From Chrysomallon squamiferum (Eukaryota; Mollusca; Gastropoda; Neomphalida; Peltospiridae), in assembly GCA_012295275.1 (NCBI GenBank), contig CM022677.1, forward strand, positions 26,266,544 through 26,330,543: a DNA stretch of 64,000 nt, given 5' to 3'. The position numbers were made by a program, and so were the translations under genes. Shown here piece after piece: positions 13,308 through 27,849 of the stretch (position 1 is its first letter; each line of letters begins with the position of its first letter). The notes beneath the pieces are model-generated. The model was not told the DNA's origin. It searched no databases and was given only the letters and a program-made list of their open reading frames with translations.

Positions 13308-16300
13308 TTTTTTATTATTTTTTTCAGCCTGTCCTTATGACATCATTTTCGTCATTGATGAATCTGAGCTGATGCGTTCTTCGGGATTCACAGTAAATGG
13401 AAAAATTGGGTTCAAAAGAATCAATGATCAAATCATAGCATATCTGCAAGAAATGTCCAAGGCAAAGGTATTAGCCAAAGTAGGATACATTGGGATTGGA
13501 TTAGACTTTTTGAATCGTAAAGCAGCTCGTGAGATTATTGCTCCCACTACTGACATTGAAAAAGTTATAGAAGATATAAAGAAAATCACACGTCAAGACA
13601 TATCTTTGGTTTGGACTCAAGTAATGAAAAGTCTCCCCAGTCTAATTCCAAAAGGTAATATTATGTTGCTGTAGGAGAACCTGTTCTGAATTATTTTTTT
13701 AAATAGAGAGTCACACATTTAACATCACAAACTGATGTTTTATAATCAAAAGTATTATCAGGGCCTGTAAATGTACTTGGTTATTTTAATACTGTTTATG
13801 AAGGTTAAATTACAAAATGGAAATACATTTTCATCTCAGGAGGATATTTAGGAATAAATATTGAATCTAACAGTAATGGAATATTAAATTAAATCTCTTA
13901 GGAGAAAACCAAAGACAGTGCTAAGTGGAAAGACATCTGTGTAATATTTCTATGAAAGTAAACAGATCTCATTAACTCAGAGCTTGAAAATGAAATTAGT
14001 GGTAGATTTTATTTATTTTTAAATTAAGTACTATTCACAAATGATTGTAGAATGTAGAACACTCTGATGAATTCTTCTTAAGTTCTAAAATAATTTTTTG
14101 TTGTTTAATGATTTTGTAGGTTCAAATGTTGTTATAATGGCTGCCACGGAAGTTTCTTCAAGCAACAGGCAGGCTGTAAGCACCACAATTAATGGCATTG
14201 ATGCTGAGTTTTATGCCATTGGTCTTCCATTCAAGGTAGTTCTGTCTAATGCAGGACTGCTACCACTGACACATAATAAAAACGAAAATGTGAAAATTTT
14301 GACAACATTTGATGATACATCAATTATAAATCAGCTCAAACTGTTTTTGCCAACTAAGTGTCCCAAAGGTTAGTTTGATATATTATTATTATTTTCTTAT
14401 ATTCTTATTATTAATCTCTGGGAAGGAAAAATTGTTATTCTTCTTGTTTACTTTCAGCTTTCTTGCTTGACTAGTATATTTTGTACACACAAACATACAT
14501 ACACACAACTATACATACGTATGCACATGTTTACATTCATATGAAAGTACATAAATATGTAAATTAAATGGTAATTTAATATAATGTTCTTTTTATTTCA
14601 TTTTTGAGCATTTAAGTATTAATTTGTTTTATTTTTATTTTTCCAACTATTTTTCAGCTGTTTCTGCAAGTAAGATAATTTTACTTTTTTTAATTACTCT
14701 TTAAATTTATACATATAAATCGTTTAAAAATGAATAGAGTTTTAGACAGTTCTTATTTCTTATTTAAGCTTTTTTATTCATTCATATAAATATTAAAAGA
14801 TAAAATCCTTTGATAAATAAGTAATTAAATACTTTCTTCTTTTTAATTATTTAGTCTTTTTTTTTTTGACTGTATTTACATTTAGCAATGACTGCATCTT
14901 TTTGAATGTCAGTTTATAACAGTATTATATCACTATTGTTGTTATTACTATTACATAACTTCCAACCAGTAATCCTGGTATTGTTCATTTATTGACAGTT
15001 TGTAGCAATGTCATGGATGTTGTTGTTGTTGTTGATGGCTCATTCAGCATTGGAGAAAGTACCTTTAACAACGAACTTAAAAACACCTTGATTGGCCTCA
15101 CTGATAACCTGTTTGGTTTGGGCAGAGACTTGAAGATTGGATTAGTTCTCTACAGTCATCAAGTAGATGCTGTTATTGATATGAACAGTAATAAAGCAGA
15201 AATTAAATCAAACATTGCAAATTTCAAGTATCCTAATGGTGCAACATGGACACACATTGGAATAAAAGCTGCCAGAGAGAATTTCATCAAACTAGGTAGA
15301 AAAAATTCTACAAAGGTATGTATTCATTGTGTTTCAGATGTATTTCTTAACCTTAACCTCTTAACCTTACAGCTTCATTCCATTATTTTCCATTATGAAA
15401 AAAGAATTCTTATCCTAATCTGACTAGCTTGGTGTGTACATTTTCACACTGATCCTGTTTCTCATTCTGAAAAATATGGAGTTAAATTACTTGTCATTTT
15501 GGTTGCAGAGCAAGAAATAGCCTACTGCTTCAATCAGTTTTAAATAATGATATCTTAGGATAGAGACTCAAAGAGGAATAAGTTAATTATATAAAATATC
15601 ATTTTAAAGCTTTGTCTCCTTTGATTCATTTTGCTGGGGTTTTTTCAGTTTTGATTAATCTTGGTACAGATTTTTTATATTACTTTGTATTAATTTTACT
15701 TTTTTAATGTCACAGTACTCATTAATAGACAAATATTTAATAATAATAATAATAATAATCATCATCATGAGCATCATCATCATCCAGCAGAAATGGATAT
15801 ATAATGCCAGACACACAGTTAATGTTATCTTTTTCAATTTTTAACAGCTGATGATAATTATTACTGATGGTGAATCTACCAACCCACAACTAACAATTCA
15901 GGAAGCAGCATTGGCTAAACAGATGGATATAACTATATATGCTGTAGGAGTTGGACAAGCCACCCAGACTGAACTGAGAGCAATTGCATCGTCACCAGCT
16001 CATGTATCGACAGCAGCAGACTATACTGTACTGGCAGCACAATTGAAAGAACTTACTAAGCTTTGTGCAGGCAAATCAACTTCTACATAAAATAAAATTA
16101 TTACAGAGCTAGAATTCAAGCACAATTAAAAATAATTTAATTCTAATTTTTTATTTATTTATTTATTGATTTATTGATTTATTCTTTTAATTTCACGCTT
16201 ACAGTTGATGGTGCCTGGTCTGCATGGTCACTTCAGAGACTGGGTAGCTGTAGTGTAACATGTGGTAGTGGCACTAGAATACGATTTGAGATAAGAACAT

Positions 16301-17547
16301 GCACAAATCCTGCACCTAAGAATGGAGGCAAAGAATGCGGAACAGATGACAGGAGGAATCTTCAAGAAGCATGTGAAACAAATGTCTTATGTCCAGGTAA
16401 CAAGCAATAATTAAATGAAATATAATTTTTCTTTTAAACAAATTATAGACAGACATGTGGGCATGTTGTTTCTAATGTATTCTAAGATGACAATAAATAA
16501 CAAGCTCTTGATTCTGAGTAAAATAATCTGAGGAATAAAATTATTTCTCTACCCCAAAAAGTGAAAATGACTGAAATAATTAAATGGCTAAAAAAAAGTG
16601 TCTGATTAAGTTCTTAATGATTTGCTGAAACTTTAAGGCTAATGAATTACATTAGGTTTGTTGATAATCACAATAGTAAAGCATTAAGTAACACATTTCT
16701 AAAGTTATGATATATATTTTATATTCCATTTATATAAAACTATTTTTTTTTACAAAACCTTAACTTTTATTTACATAATTTTGTTTTAATGTTACATTAA
16801 TATTTGCTATAATTGTTATTTGATTAAGATATTAATATATCTTGGGATTTATAATTCCTTTTATAGTCTGAACATATATTTAATTAAGACAATAAAAGGT
16901 TTGGGCTGTTCACATATAACTATTGATATGTTTGTATGTTCCTCATATTTGAGTAAAAATTATTTATATTTTGTTTTATAGCCTGAGGTTCATGGTCAGC
17001 ATTCAGTGCTGTTGCTTGCTTGTTTTTTATTTTTATTTATATATTTATTTATTTATTTATTTATTTGTTTATTTATTTATTTATTTTATTACTCAACAAT
17101 CAATATAACTAATATATTTTTCTTTCTTGTTTCTTTCAATCTCTAACATCTGCCAGGAGTCAATGCAGGTAAGAATAAAAGATGTACACACACACACACA
17201 TACAAACACACACACACGTTTCATAGGCACACACAAGAACAAACATACATACACATACATATATACATATATACATAGATATTTAGATAGATATTTAGAT
17301 AGATAGATAGATATGCATATTATTGTGAGTAACATATATTTCTTAAATAATGCATAATAATGGATTAATTATAAATAATAAAATGATTTCATTTTTATTT
17401 TTCAGTATGTCAAAATGTAGTGCACATTGAAATTGGTTTCTCAGTATATGTTTATCCAGATATTAGTCTGTTTTTATTAATTATTAAATATAATTTTTTT
17501 CTTTCTTCAATCTTTCAGTATTTCAAAATGTAATTGACATATAACTG

Positions 17548-17587
<40 letters not shown>

Positions 17588-17935
17588 AATTTAGATGTTG
17601 TTTTAAAAACAATCTCTCTGTATGTCAAAATGATAAGCACAGCTGCGATTCTGTACAAGAAAGGTATTTAAACAAATAGGTTAAAGAATTATAGGTTTGA
17701 ATACAAATATTCTAAATTAACCCTTGATTAATTACTTTTGAAGTTCTTGTTTTAAAACACTATTTTTTTATTTAATTATTTACATCTTTATTACATTCAG
17801 TTATTTATATTTATTAATTATCTACCAACTTAATCATGACCAATTTAGGTAACATAACATAAATAAATAAATAAATAAATATATAAATATATTTTTCAAA
17901 CAAAATTATATTCAATATTATTTTAAAAAGAAGTA

Positions 17936-17982
<47 letters not shown>

Positions 17983-20900
17983 TCATAGATATAAAATATG
18001 TGAAAAATCAAAATAATACAAAATTATATTAAATTTAATCAAAAGTTTAAACATTCAGAAATAATACTTTTTTAGGCTCTGCTCCTTCCAAAATGAAACC
18101 TATTTTAAAAATATTAAAAATAATAAATTGCACTTTTTTAAAGAATGAAAATTAAATACAGCAAACCCATGATGCATGAAAAAAGGGATAATTTATTTTT
18201 TGTTTTAAAAGTTTATTGTTATTATTTTCTTATGTGGTTAATGTGATAAGGTTACAGCAGATGAATCTTCCTCAGAATATTTGATTCATGTTAACTTAAC
18301 AGAGATTCATTTTCAGATATATATTGAAAAGTAACAAACTTGCCAGAAGAAGTATTACTTGTTTGGAGATATTTATTATCCAGATATCACTACATTATAA
18401 TTTAATAATATTTTTAAAATATTGATAATTATTATTGAAGATCAAGCTGCCAGTTTTGTAAATAAAACAAAAAAAATTACATTAATATTTCTTTTTTCCT
18501 ATGTGATAATAAAAGTATTTTTCTACAGTTTATAAAATAAATCTTAGCAAATAAGTTTTTTATCATTTTATTCAGATATCTAAAACTATAAAAGTAATTT
18601 ATAAAAATAAATTTAATTAGAATCTACAGGGAAAGAAAACAATAAAACTACAAAAAGATAAATGTGTTAAACAGAATAATTATAAACTAAATATACATCT
18701 CATTCAGTAAATGGACAATGGTCAATTTATTTAATTAGAATCTACAAGACAGTCTGTTGGCTCATGCCAGTCAAACTGTCTCATTCAGTAAATGGACAAT
18801 GGTGACATTATATAGAACATGCACAAACCCTGCACCATAGAACAAAAACCCTGCACCAGGTTCTCAGTGTGTTGGAATTAATACTAACACAGTCACAGAA
18901 GCCTGCACAGGAGGTTTATGTAACAATAACAGAGGTGATTGTTTTTGATTTCAGCAAAAAGAAGCAACTTAATGTTTTTCCATAAATCAGACATGCAGTT
19001 AATTTTTATATATATATATACAAAAATTATAAATGAATACAAAAAAACACCAACAACAGCTCTTAAGAAAAAATGTACGTAAACAAAAAAAAGTGTTAAT
19101 TGTATTTAGGTAAATGAAAATTAACTTGATGAATATGACTTGTGTAGATTTTTTATTATTATTTTTTAGTATAAAATTATTTTTTCATTACTGAGGCATC
19201 AGAATGAGATTTTTTCGCCAGCAAAAATAAACAAATATGAAAGGGTTTTTGGTTAAATGAAATGTTATTACTTTAGTTGATGGACAATGGTCAGCTTGGA
19301 CAAGACAGTCTGTTGGCACATGCCAGTCAAACTGTCGTAGAACTGTGACATTATATAGAACATGCACAAACCCTGCACCAGCAAACGGTGGGTCTCAGTG
19401 TGCTGGAATTAATACTAACACAATCACAGAAGCCTGCACAGGAGGTTCATGTAACAATAACAGAGGTAATTATCTTACTTTAAGCAGCAAAGTAAAGAAG
19501 CTTGAAATTGTTCCACTGATCAGTTCAAACTGATCCTGAATTAAATGCTTTATCTGCTTATATTAATATAAATTACTTATTGAATTTTATGGAGGCTATA
19601 AAAAATGTTTCAGTTGACATTCTTGATGAATTCAATAGATTAAAAACAATGAACATAATTTTGAGCATATGTGTCCTTTCTCAAGCTCACCGTAATTATG
19701 ATAGCATTTGCTTTACATTACTGACTTTGTTATTAATGTTAAGTTTTAGATTTATTTGTTTTGCAATGTTTTTGACAGACATATATCCAAACAACCCCAC
19801 CAAAAATGTATATTCTCTGAATAATGCTATTTAAAACTAAATAAATAAACAAGTCACATATATAGATACATAAACACTAAGATTTCTCTTCATTTTAATA
19901 ATAATATACCATATACAAAAACAAATCATCAATTTTATGAATTTTACATCTGAAAATATACATGTCTCAACATAACTTAAGACATTTTATTACTGCAGTA
20001 AGAAAGGAAAACAAACATAAAAGAACTGCTCAGGGAATAAAAAAAGATATAATAATAAATTGTAGAATATTTCCTTCTGTAAATGGACAATTTTTTTTTT
20101 TACTAAGGCAAATTATTTCAATAATTTAAAAAAGGAAAGAAAAAGTGAAGTTTATAAAATGTATCCTGAATGTAAATAAAACAAAATATTGATACTTTAG
20201 TGAATGGTCAGTGGTCAGCATGGACAAGACAATATGTTGGTTATTGCCAATCAAATTGTCAAAGGTCTGTGACATTATACAGAACATGCACAAACCCTGC
20301 ACCATCAGGTGGTGGGTCTCAGTGTGTTGGAAGTAATACTGACACAATCATAGAAGCCTGCACAGGAGGTTCATGTAACAATAACCGAGGTGATTTTCAT
20401 TTTATAATGAATAATGATAGCAGAAAACAATTGAACAGGCACAACAAAGTCAACAGCATAAACAAATCCTTTCCAATAAATGTACTAAATATTAGTTCAC
20501 TATTAAACTGCATTTACACTCTCAGCATATTAATAGGATTATTATTAATAATATTAGTATATAATTATTTAAAATTACTATAGATATTTGGTTTAATATA
20601 ATGTTATTAATTTATATAAATTATATAAACTAATATTATTAGTTGAGCATTACTTTAAGTATCCTTCCTTCAGTGAATGGACAGTGGTCAGCCTGGACAA
20701 GACAGACTGTTGGCTTTTGTCTGTCAACTTGTAAACGAACTGTATCACTAGTTAGAACCTGCACAAATCCCTCTCCATCAGGTGGGGGTTCGCAGTGTGT
20801 TGGAAGTACAACTAGTACTATTACAGAAGATTGCACAGGAGGCCAATGTCAAAGATGTAATGCTAGTGATATTTCTTGTTACTAACATCTATCTATCAAT

Positions 20901-23900
20901 CTAAATATATATCTATATCTGACATAATCTGCCCATCTTTCTGCCTATACATATCTAAGTCTGCCTGCTTGATGTAATTTAAATTTATTCATAAATATCA
21001 TCACCTGTCTCTTTATCTATTTCTTGACTTGTAGATGTATTGTAATGTTAAATTACATATAATTAGTTTATTTATTATATATATATACTATTCACTATTT
21101 TACTAACAGAAAGTTTAACTTGTGAACTGATATTGATATTGTTAATGCCAGCTGACTCAAAGCAGTATTTTTAGGATGTAAAGTTTCTTCAACTATTTTA
21201 GTTGATGAGTTTTGTATTGTACAAATCAACGTTCTGTAGTTAAATTTAAACATAAATTTCTTTCAAACATTTAACATTCTAGTGTTTACTGATTAAAAGA
21301 AATATTAAATTGTATTCCCTTAAGTGAATGGACAGTGGTCAGCTTGGACAAGACAGACTGTTGGTTATTGCCAATCAAATTGTCAAAGATCTGTGACATT
21401 ATACAGAACATGCACAAACCCTGCACCATCAGGTGGTGGGTCTCAGTGTGTTGGAAGTAATACTAACACAATCATAGAAGCCTGCACAGGAGGTTCATGT
21501 AACAATAATAGAGGTGACTGTTTTATTTTTTGTGGTAAACAGCAGAACACTAAACATAAGTCATCAGTTATAAATTAATTATATACGTACTCACATATTA
21601 TTAAGATAAAAGACTTTAAAAATAGAAACACTCTTTAAATTAATTAGATTAACAAAAAGTCTCTTCATGAAGTCTGCAGTTTCTGTGAGATTACATTTTT
21701 AAGACAACAGTATTTATTTTTTTACTAAGAGAAAATAATGTGTCTTGTGGTAAACTTAAATATTATTCATTTAGTTGATGGACAATGGTCAGCTTGGACA
21801 AGACAGTCTGTTGGCACATGCCAGTCAAACTGTCGTAGAACTGTGACATTATATAGAACATGCACAAACCCTGCACCAGCAAACGGTGGGTCTCAGTGTG
21901 CTGGAATTAATACTAACACAATCACAGAAGCCTGCACAGGAGGTTCATGTAACAATAACAGAGGTAATTATCTTACTTTAAGCAGCAAAGTAAAGAAGCT
22001 TGAAATTGTTCCACTGATCAGTTCAAACTGATCCTGAATTAAATGCTTTATCTGCTTATATTAATATAAATTACTTATTGAATTTTATGGAGGCTATAAA
22101 AAAATGTTTCAGTTGACATTCTTGATGAATTCAATAGATTAAAAACAATGAACATAATTTTGAGCATATGTGTCCTTTCTCAAGCTCACCGTAATTATGA
22201 TAGCATTTGCTTTACATTACTGACTTTGTTATTAATGTTAAGTTTTAGATTTATTTGTTTTGCAATGTTTTTGACAGACATATATCCAAACAACCCCACC
22301 AAAAATGTATATTCTCTGAATAATGCTATTTAAAACTAAATAAATAAACAAGTCACATATATAGATACATAAACACTAAGATTTCTCTTCATTTTAATAA
22401 TAATATACCATATACAAAAACAAATCATCAATTTTATGAATTTTACATCTGAAAATATACATGTCTCAACATAACTTAAGACATTTTATTACTGCAGTAA
22501 GAAAGGAAAACAAACATAAAAGAACTGCTCAGGGAATAAAAAAAGATATAATAATAAATTGTAGAATATTTCCTTCTGTAAATGGACAATTTTTTTTTTT
22601 TTTTTAAGGCAAATTATTTCAATAATTTAAAAAAGGAAAGAAAAAGTGAAGTTTATAAAATGTATCCTGAATGTAAATAAAACAAAATATTGATACTTTA
22701 GTGAATGGTCAGTGGTCAGCATGGACAAGACAATATGTTGGTTATTGCCAATCAAATTGTCAAAGGTCTGTGACATTATACAGAACATGCACAAACCCTG
22801 CACCATCAGGTGGTGGGTCTCAGTGTGTTGGAAGTAATACTGACACAATCATAGAAGCCTGCACAGGAGGTTCATGTAACAATAACCGAGGTGATTTTCA
22901 TTTTATAATGAATAATGATAGCAGAAAACAATTGAACAGGCACAACAAAGTCAACAGCATAAACAAATCCTTTCCAATAAATGTACTAAATATTAGTTCA
23001 CTATTAAACTGCATTTACACTCTCAGCATATTAATAGGATTATTATTAATAATATTAGTATATAATTATTTAAAATTACTATAGATATTTGGTTTAATAT
23101 AATGTTACTAATTTATATAAATTATATAAACTAATATTATTAGTTGAGCATTACTTTAAGTATCCTTCCTTCAGTGAATGGACAGTGGTCAGCCTGGACA
23201 AGACAGACTGTTGGCTTTTGTCTGTCAACTTGTAAACGAACTGTATCACTAGTTAGAACCTGCACAAATCCCTCTCCATCAGGTGGGGGTTCGCAGTGTG
23301 TTGGAAGTACAACTAGTACTATTACAGAAGATTGCACAGGAGGCCAATGTCAAAGATGTAATGCTAGTGATATTTCTTGTTACTAACATCTATCTATCAA
23401 TCTAAATATATATCTATATCTGACATAATCTGCCCATCTTTCTGCCTATACATATCTAAGTCTGCCTGCTTGATGTAATTTAAATTTATTCATAAATATC
23501 ATCACCTGTCTCTTTATCTATTTCTTGACTTGTAGATGTATTGTAATGTTAAATTACATATCATTAGTTTATTTATTATATATATATATATATATATACT
23601 ATTCACTATTTTACTAACAGAAAGTTTAACTTGTGAACTGATATTGATATTGTTAATGCCAGCTGACTCAGAGCAGTATTTTTAGGATGTAAAGTTTCTT
23701 CAACTATTTTAGTTGATGAGTTTTGTATTGTACAAATCAACGTTCTGTAGTTAAATTTAAACATAAATTTCTTTCAAACATTTAACATTCTAGTGTTTAC
23801 TGATTAAAAGAAATATTAAATTGTATTCCCTTAAGTGAATGGACAGTGGTCAGCTTGGACAAGACAGACTGTTGGTTATTGCCAATCAAATTGTCAAAGA

Positions 23901-25591
23901 TCTGTGACATTATACAGAACATGCACAAACCCTGCAGCATCAGGTGGTGGGTCTCAGTGTGTTGGAAGTAATACTAACACAATCATAGAAGCCTGCACAG
24001 GAGGTTCATGTAACAATAATAGAGGTGACTGTTTTATTTTTTGTGGTAAACAGCAGAACACTAAACATAAGTCATCAGTTATAAATTAATTATATACGTA
24101 CTCACATATTATTAAGATAAAAGACTTTAAAAATAGAAACACTCTTTAAATTAATTAGATTAACAAAAAGTCTCTTCATGAAGTCTGCAGTTTCTGTGAG
24201 ATTACATTTTTAAGACAACAGTATTTATTTTTTTACTAAGAGAAAATAATGTGTCTTGTGGTAAACTTAAATATTATTCATTTAGTTGATGGACAATGGT
24301 CAGCTTGGACAAGACAGTCTGTTGGCACATGCCAGTCAAACTGTCGTAGAACTGTGACATTATATAGAACATGCACCAACCCTGCACCAGCAAACGGTGG
24401 CTCACAGTGTGTTGGAATTAATACTAACACAATCACAGAAGTCTGCACAGGAGGTTTATGTAACAATAACAGAGGTGATTGTTTTTGTTTTCAGCAAAAA
24501 GAAGCAACTTAATGTTTTTCCATAAATCAGACATGCAGTTAATTTTTATATATATATATACAAAAATTATAAATTAATACAAAAAAACAACAACGGTTCT
24601 TAAGAAGAAATGCATGTAAATAAAAAAACAATAACAGAGGTGATTATTTAATTTATCATGGCAAAAAATGACACACAAACTAAATATATTAACAAAAGTA
24701 TTAAACTAGTTGTATTACTTTTTAAGACTGTTTCTATAACAAGAAATTAATCATTAATTATAAATTAATTAATATCAACTAAAAGTTTTTTTTAACACAA
24801 ACGTCTTAAAAATGGAAACACTCTCTAAACTAAATATATTAACAAAAAGTATTTTCTTGAACTTTCAAATGTGCTTTGATGTACCTTACTAGTTTATGCT
24901 GACCCAGAATTAGTTGCTGAAAGATTATAAATTCTACATCTGAAGAACAATAATAGCTTTTCGAAATTAAATAAAAATTATTCAATTAATTAATTTTAGC
25001 AAATAATAAAATCTGCAAATCTAAAAGTTTCATCATTAACATTTTGTTCTATTTTACAGTTTTTGTTAATTTTTACTAAAAGTAGTTAGAAATAGCTATA
25101 ATATTAGAAAACTACTCATTTGAACTTTTTATAAATTACTTTTGCTGAACATTATTATACTAAACAAAATGCATTCAAGATAATTTTTTATTTTTAGTTG
25201 AGTTGTCATCTTTTGTCATCAAAGTTTGATAGATAATAAGTTAAAATTTGTTTTTGTTTGTTTGAGCTGTCATCTTTTGTCATCAAAGTTTGATAGATAA
25301 TAAGTTAAAATTTGTTTTATGTTTAGTTCATGTAAATGACATGTTTTACCAATTCAAATCTGTAGTTGTGACATCATCATGTACTTGACTGAATGATAGT
25401 TGCCTTTTTTGACATTAGAAACATTATTCATCAATTCTGAATGCTGTCATGTCACAATTACAGAGAAAAACATTTTTTGACATCATTCTTTTGTTCTTTA
25501 TGCTTATTATGGCAAAGAGAAGAAAAAATATGTGTACTGTTCAAGAAAGATTATTTTAGTATTATTGTTTTGTATTGTATTTTGTGTAACA

Positions 25592-25623
<32 letters not shown>

Positions 25624-27810
25624 TAAATTGAGAAATTCTGCTAGGATTGCAATTTCCCTCATTATGTTTGCTGTATAAGGCTACAAGTAATTTAGTTAAT
25701 ATATTTATATATATTTATTTTGTTATTATTTTAAGTATTATTATTTCTGCACTATTGTTATTATAATTATTATAGTTATTATTAGTAGTACCAGTTGTAG
25801 TAGTAGTAGTAGTAGAGTAGTACTAGTCGATATAGTAGTCATAGTAACTTTTTAAGTATTTTATTTTTATTAACTTCATTATTAATGGACTAACATATTT
25901 AAAAATAAATAAATAAATAAAAAAATAAAAGAAACAAACTGACCAATCAGAATTTAATAATAAAACTAATTGCCATAAAATATCTCACTTATGCATTTAC
26001 ACGACTCGGCAATTGTGAAAAATTCAAAATATTATATGAAATATAACTTTCGTTGCAAATTTATCTCATCATATTATATGTGAGGTATATTACTGCATAA
26101 AATTTTGTTGACTGTATATATCAAATAGGGTCCTTTTTTTTTTTTTCTAAATAAAATAAATTGTTCCTGTAATGCAAAAAACAAACATTTCATACTTACT
26201 ATTTAAAACATGATTAATTACCATTTGTTAACAATTTATTCAGAAGAACTAATGAATTAATTTTAGGGCAGGTTATGCTGATTTTGTAAACCCTTCACTA
26301 TTTTAAAAGAAACGAGCTAATATTTGTTGAACAAAACTTTATTTACAGTGTATAAATCTATTTTTGTAAAACAATTATATCTTATAAATCTATTTAATAA
26401 AAATGGTTTGATAATTTAAACAATAATTTCATTCATAAATTTTGATGAAGAAATTTATATAATCTATGATTACTTGTAAATATTATTATTCATATTTTAT
26501 TCATATTACTTTACAATAAATGTTTGGAAAGTAAATAGAGTTAAATGTACTTCTGAATATCTGCAAAAGTGTAGTATATTTATTATTGGTTTTATTAAAC
26601 AGTTACTTTTCGTAATAAAATAGTGCCAATCACTGAATTGTACCAAGGCTTCAGATGCTGGAGAGAAAAATTATTTATTTATTTGTTTATTTATTTATTT
26701 TTATTATTTGTCTGTTGTTTTTAGTGGATGGAGGATGGTCAGCTTGGACAAGACAAAATGTACAGACCTGTCAATCAAACTGTCGCAGATCTGTGACATT
26801 AGTAAGAACTTGTACAAACCCAGCACCTGCTAATGGTGGAAGTCAGTGTACTGGAGATACCCAGACTACAACCACAGAAAGCTGCTCTGATGGGCTCTGT
26901 GGTAGAGGTGAGAGTTTACATTCAGTTAAAAGTTCTACCAAAATCACACACCTGATTGAGTTTAAAAAACAGTAAAAACAAAAGCCATTATTGTAATTGG
27001 ACACACACATTTATAAAATCTGCACAGAATATTGACAGCCATTGATGGATTCAAAAGAATGGTAAGGCAATCATCATTCTAAGCTTCACTGATGACACAG
27101 ATCCTGGTGATACCTTGAGGTCCGGAACAGAAATCAGAACAAGGAAAAGCTGAGTCCCTGTTCTGTGCTTCTGCTGATTAAAGACCTTGTGTCTGGGGCA
27201 AAGTTGAGTTAAGGACCAATCAACCTGACTTTGAAGTGTACAGAATGTTTTGTGTACCCATCATTGCTGAGAAAAACACAGTGGAGGAGATGTGACAGCT
27301 GCTACATGCAGGGAACTACTGGAAATATCAAACATTTCAGCTCTTTTATTATGTAACAGAGAAAAAAAAAAAAAAAAAAAATAAAGTGTAGTACAACATT
27401 ATGGCAAAGTTGATATACATCTTGAGAAATAGGAAGCTAGAATGAGTTAGCTAAGAGCTCTGGTAATTGTGGATATGCTATTAAGTGAAAAGGTGAGATG
27501 AGCTGTATATACAGCATATTTATAGCTTCATTACTCTTAGTACATTAAAAAATTCAAACAAATAAAAGTAAAAGAAATGAAACTGAGATGACAACTACAG
27601 AGAATTGGTAAAGATTTTCCATTTTTTATACATGATGTAATTGGTCATTTTTTTAGTGAATGGAGGATGGTCAGCTTGGACAAGACAAAATTTACAGTCC
27701 TGTTTTTGACTTAAAAGCGTGTTATCATTTCATGAAAACTATAATAATATCAGATTTCTAGTTTTATTAAAAACTGTTGTAATTAAATTATTATTATTAT
27801 TATTATTATG

Positions 27811-27849
<39 letters not shown>

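Larger units (their letters stand above)
19277..24285 (+). repeat. 2.5-kb tandem duplication carrying four TSP1 exons
   Basis: 19,277-21,774 and 21,775-24,285 are near-identical. Exon offsets are 2,498, 2,501, 2,501 and 2,511, with differences mainly in a poly-T run, a TA run and a few point changes (for example Pro to Ala in the exon at 23,836). Introns are as similar as exons, so the event is recent. Confidence 0.92.

Noticed and set aside
20076-20092. A further TSP1 exon start (ttctgtaaatggacaa), also at about 22,575
   Set aside because: Only about 17 bases match before a poly-T run; too short to call a pseudo-exon.
20400-20583. Extension of a TSP1 exon frame into a hydrophobic tail (SILIGLLLIILVYNYLKLL), also at 22,901-23,084
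   Set aside because: It could be read as a membrane anchor by intron retention, but a good donor ends the exon and the tail is AT-rich intron kept identical only by the recent duplication.
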